Positions 63,811 to 64,000 of a stretch of 64,000 nt of DNA are shown in pieces (position 1 is the stretch's first letter; every line of letters begins with the position of its first letter). This DNA comes from Gammaproteobacteria bacterium (GTDB lineage Bacteria > Pseudomonadota > Gammaproteobacteria > Steroidobacterales > Woeseiaceae), in assembly GCA_024640305.1 (NCBI GenBank), contig JAHEFG010000044.1, forward strand, positions 214,134 through 278,133. The letters are read 5' to 3'. Made by a program: the position numbers and the translations under genes. The notes under the pieces were generated by a model. It did not search any database. It had not been told where the DNA came from and was given only the letters and a program-made list of their open reading frames with translations.

Positions 63811-64000
63811 TTATCGTTTTAACCTTTTCTTTTTAAACCGTTTTTTTGGTCTAAAGGGCGCCGGATCATCGGGCATCTCAAGCCCGCCGGCCGTATACAG
63901 TAGGCGCACCTGCGACGGCGTCAGTGCCTCGTACTTACCGCGCCGTACTTTACGGGGTAACTCTACAGGGCCGTAAGCAGTTCGAATTAGCCGGCTCACC
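63811..64000 (-). CDS. rluB: Pseudouridine synthase RluB/RsuA family (C-terminal fragment, cut by window end)
   Basis: Partial CDS. The visible part begins (V)SRLIRTAYGPVELPRKVRRG and ends in a basic tail PKKRFKKKRLKR. The SRLIR-x-YG motif and lysine-rich tail match the C-terminus of RluB, which modifies U2605 of 23S rRNA. The rest, with the catalytic Asp, lies beyond the window, so the exact paralogue (RluB, RluE, RsuA) is uncertain. It converges on the SDR gene with 14 nt between. Confidence 0.8.
   Translation of the reverse strand, partial: VSRLIRTAYGPVELPRKVRRGKYEALTPSQVRLLYTAGGLEMPDDPAPFRPKKRFKKKRLKR

Overview
The window is a stretch of a gammaproteobacterial chromosome made mostly of core housekeeping and biosynthetic genes. 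Three gene orders point to a Gammaproteobacterium of the broad Pseudomonas/Xanthomonas/Chromatiales type: the infC-rpmI-rplT-pheS-pheT-ihfA-MerR-tRNA-Pro cluster, the gyrA-serC-...-pheA-aroA-cmk-rpsA-ihfB-lapA-lapB cluster, and the ubiG-HAD phosphatase-rmuC-YciK-type SDR run. A free-living marine or sediment heterotroph (Woeseia-like) is my guess only. There is no phage, insertion sequence, CRISPR array or plasmid gene. Coding density is high and base use is even throughout.

Layout. (1) 1-6135, minus strand: a 2Fe-2S ferredoxin, then a complete TonB2-type energy-transduction operon (DUF3450 protein, large ExbB, small ExbB, two ExbD, TonB, TPR lipoprotein-like/periplasmic protein). (2) 6543-12471, plus: ilvC-leuA-leuC-leuD-leuB behind a leucine-rich leader peptide and a strong attenuator hairpin. 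(3) 12464-15041, minus: metB-metX behind a SAM-I (S-box) riboswitch. (4) 15145-22275, plus: a TrpR-family repressor gene with a palindrome upstream, followed by hisGDCBHAFE. hisI is absent, and hisF appears to start on an AUU codon. (5) 22272-31551, minus: lipoprotein M1 peptidase, glutathione transferase, ilvD, a transmembrane Ser/Thr kinase with Calx-beta-like repeats, a FAD-linked 2-hydroxyacid dehydrogenase and a threonine dehydratase. (6) 31767-33011, plus: an orphan class III nucleotide-cyclase-like protein.

(7) 33064-38833, minus: tRNA-Pro with a partial 3'-end copy beside it, MerR regulator, ihfA, pheT, pheS, rplT, rpmI, infC (AUC start), tRNA-Val; thrS, usual at this locus, is missing. 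(8) uvrB (minus) diverging from an aminotransferase and tRNA-Asn (plus). (9) 42408-46575, minus: AmpG-like transporter, secreted M20 peptidase, galU, secreted ComEA-like helix-hairpin-helix protein. (10) 46696-58652, minus: lapB, lapA, ihfB, rpsA, cmk, aroA, pheA, serA, serC, gyrA. (11) 58857-63796, plus: MtaD-type deaminase, ubiG, HAD phosphatase (possible mupP), rmuC, SDR; the window ends inside a minus-strand RluB-type pseudouridine synthase gene.

Amino-acid metabolism dominates: branched-chain (ilvC, leuABCD, ilvD, threonine dehydratase), methionine, histidine, serine and phenylalanine. Each of the first three operons shows a different control device in its leader: ribosome-mediated attenuation, a riboswitch, and a protein repressor with its operator. 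The most unusual observation is the non-AUG (AUU) start of hisF, in a genome whose infC also uses a non-AUG start. The orphan cyclase-like protein is the least understood gene here. I found no clear candidate for a wholly new multi-gene system.
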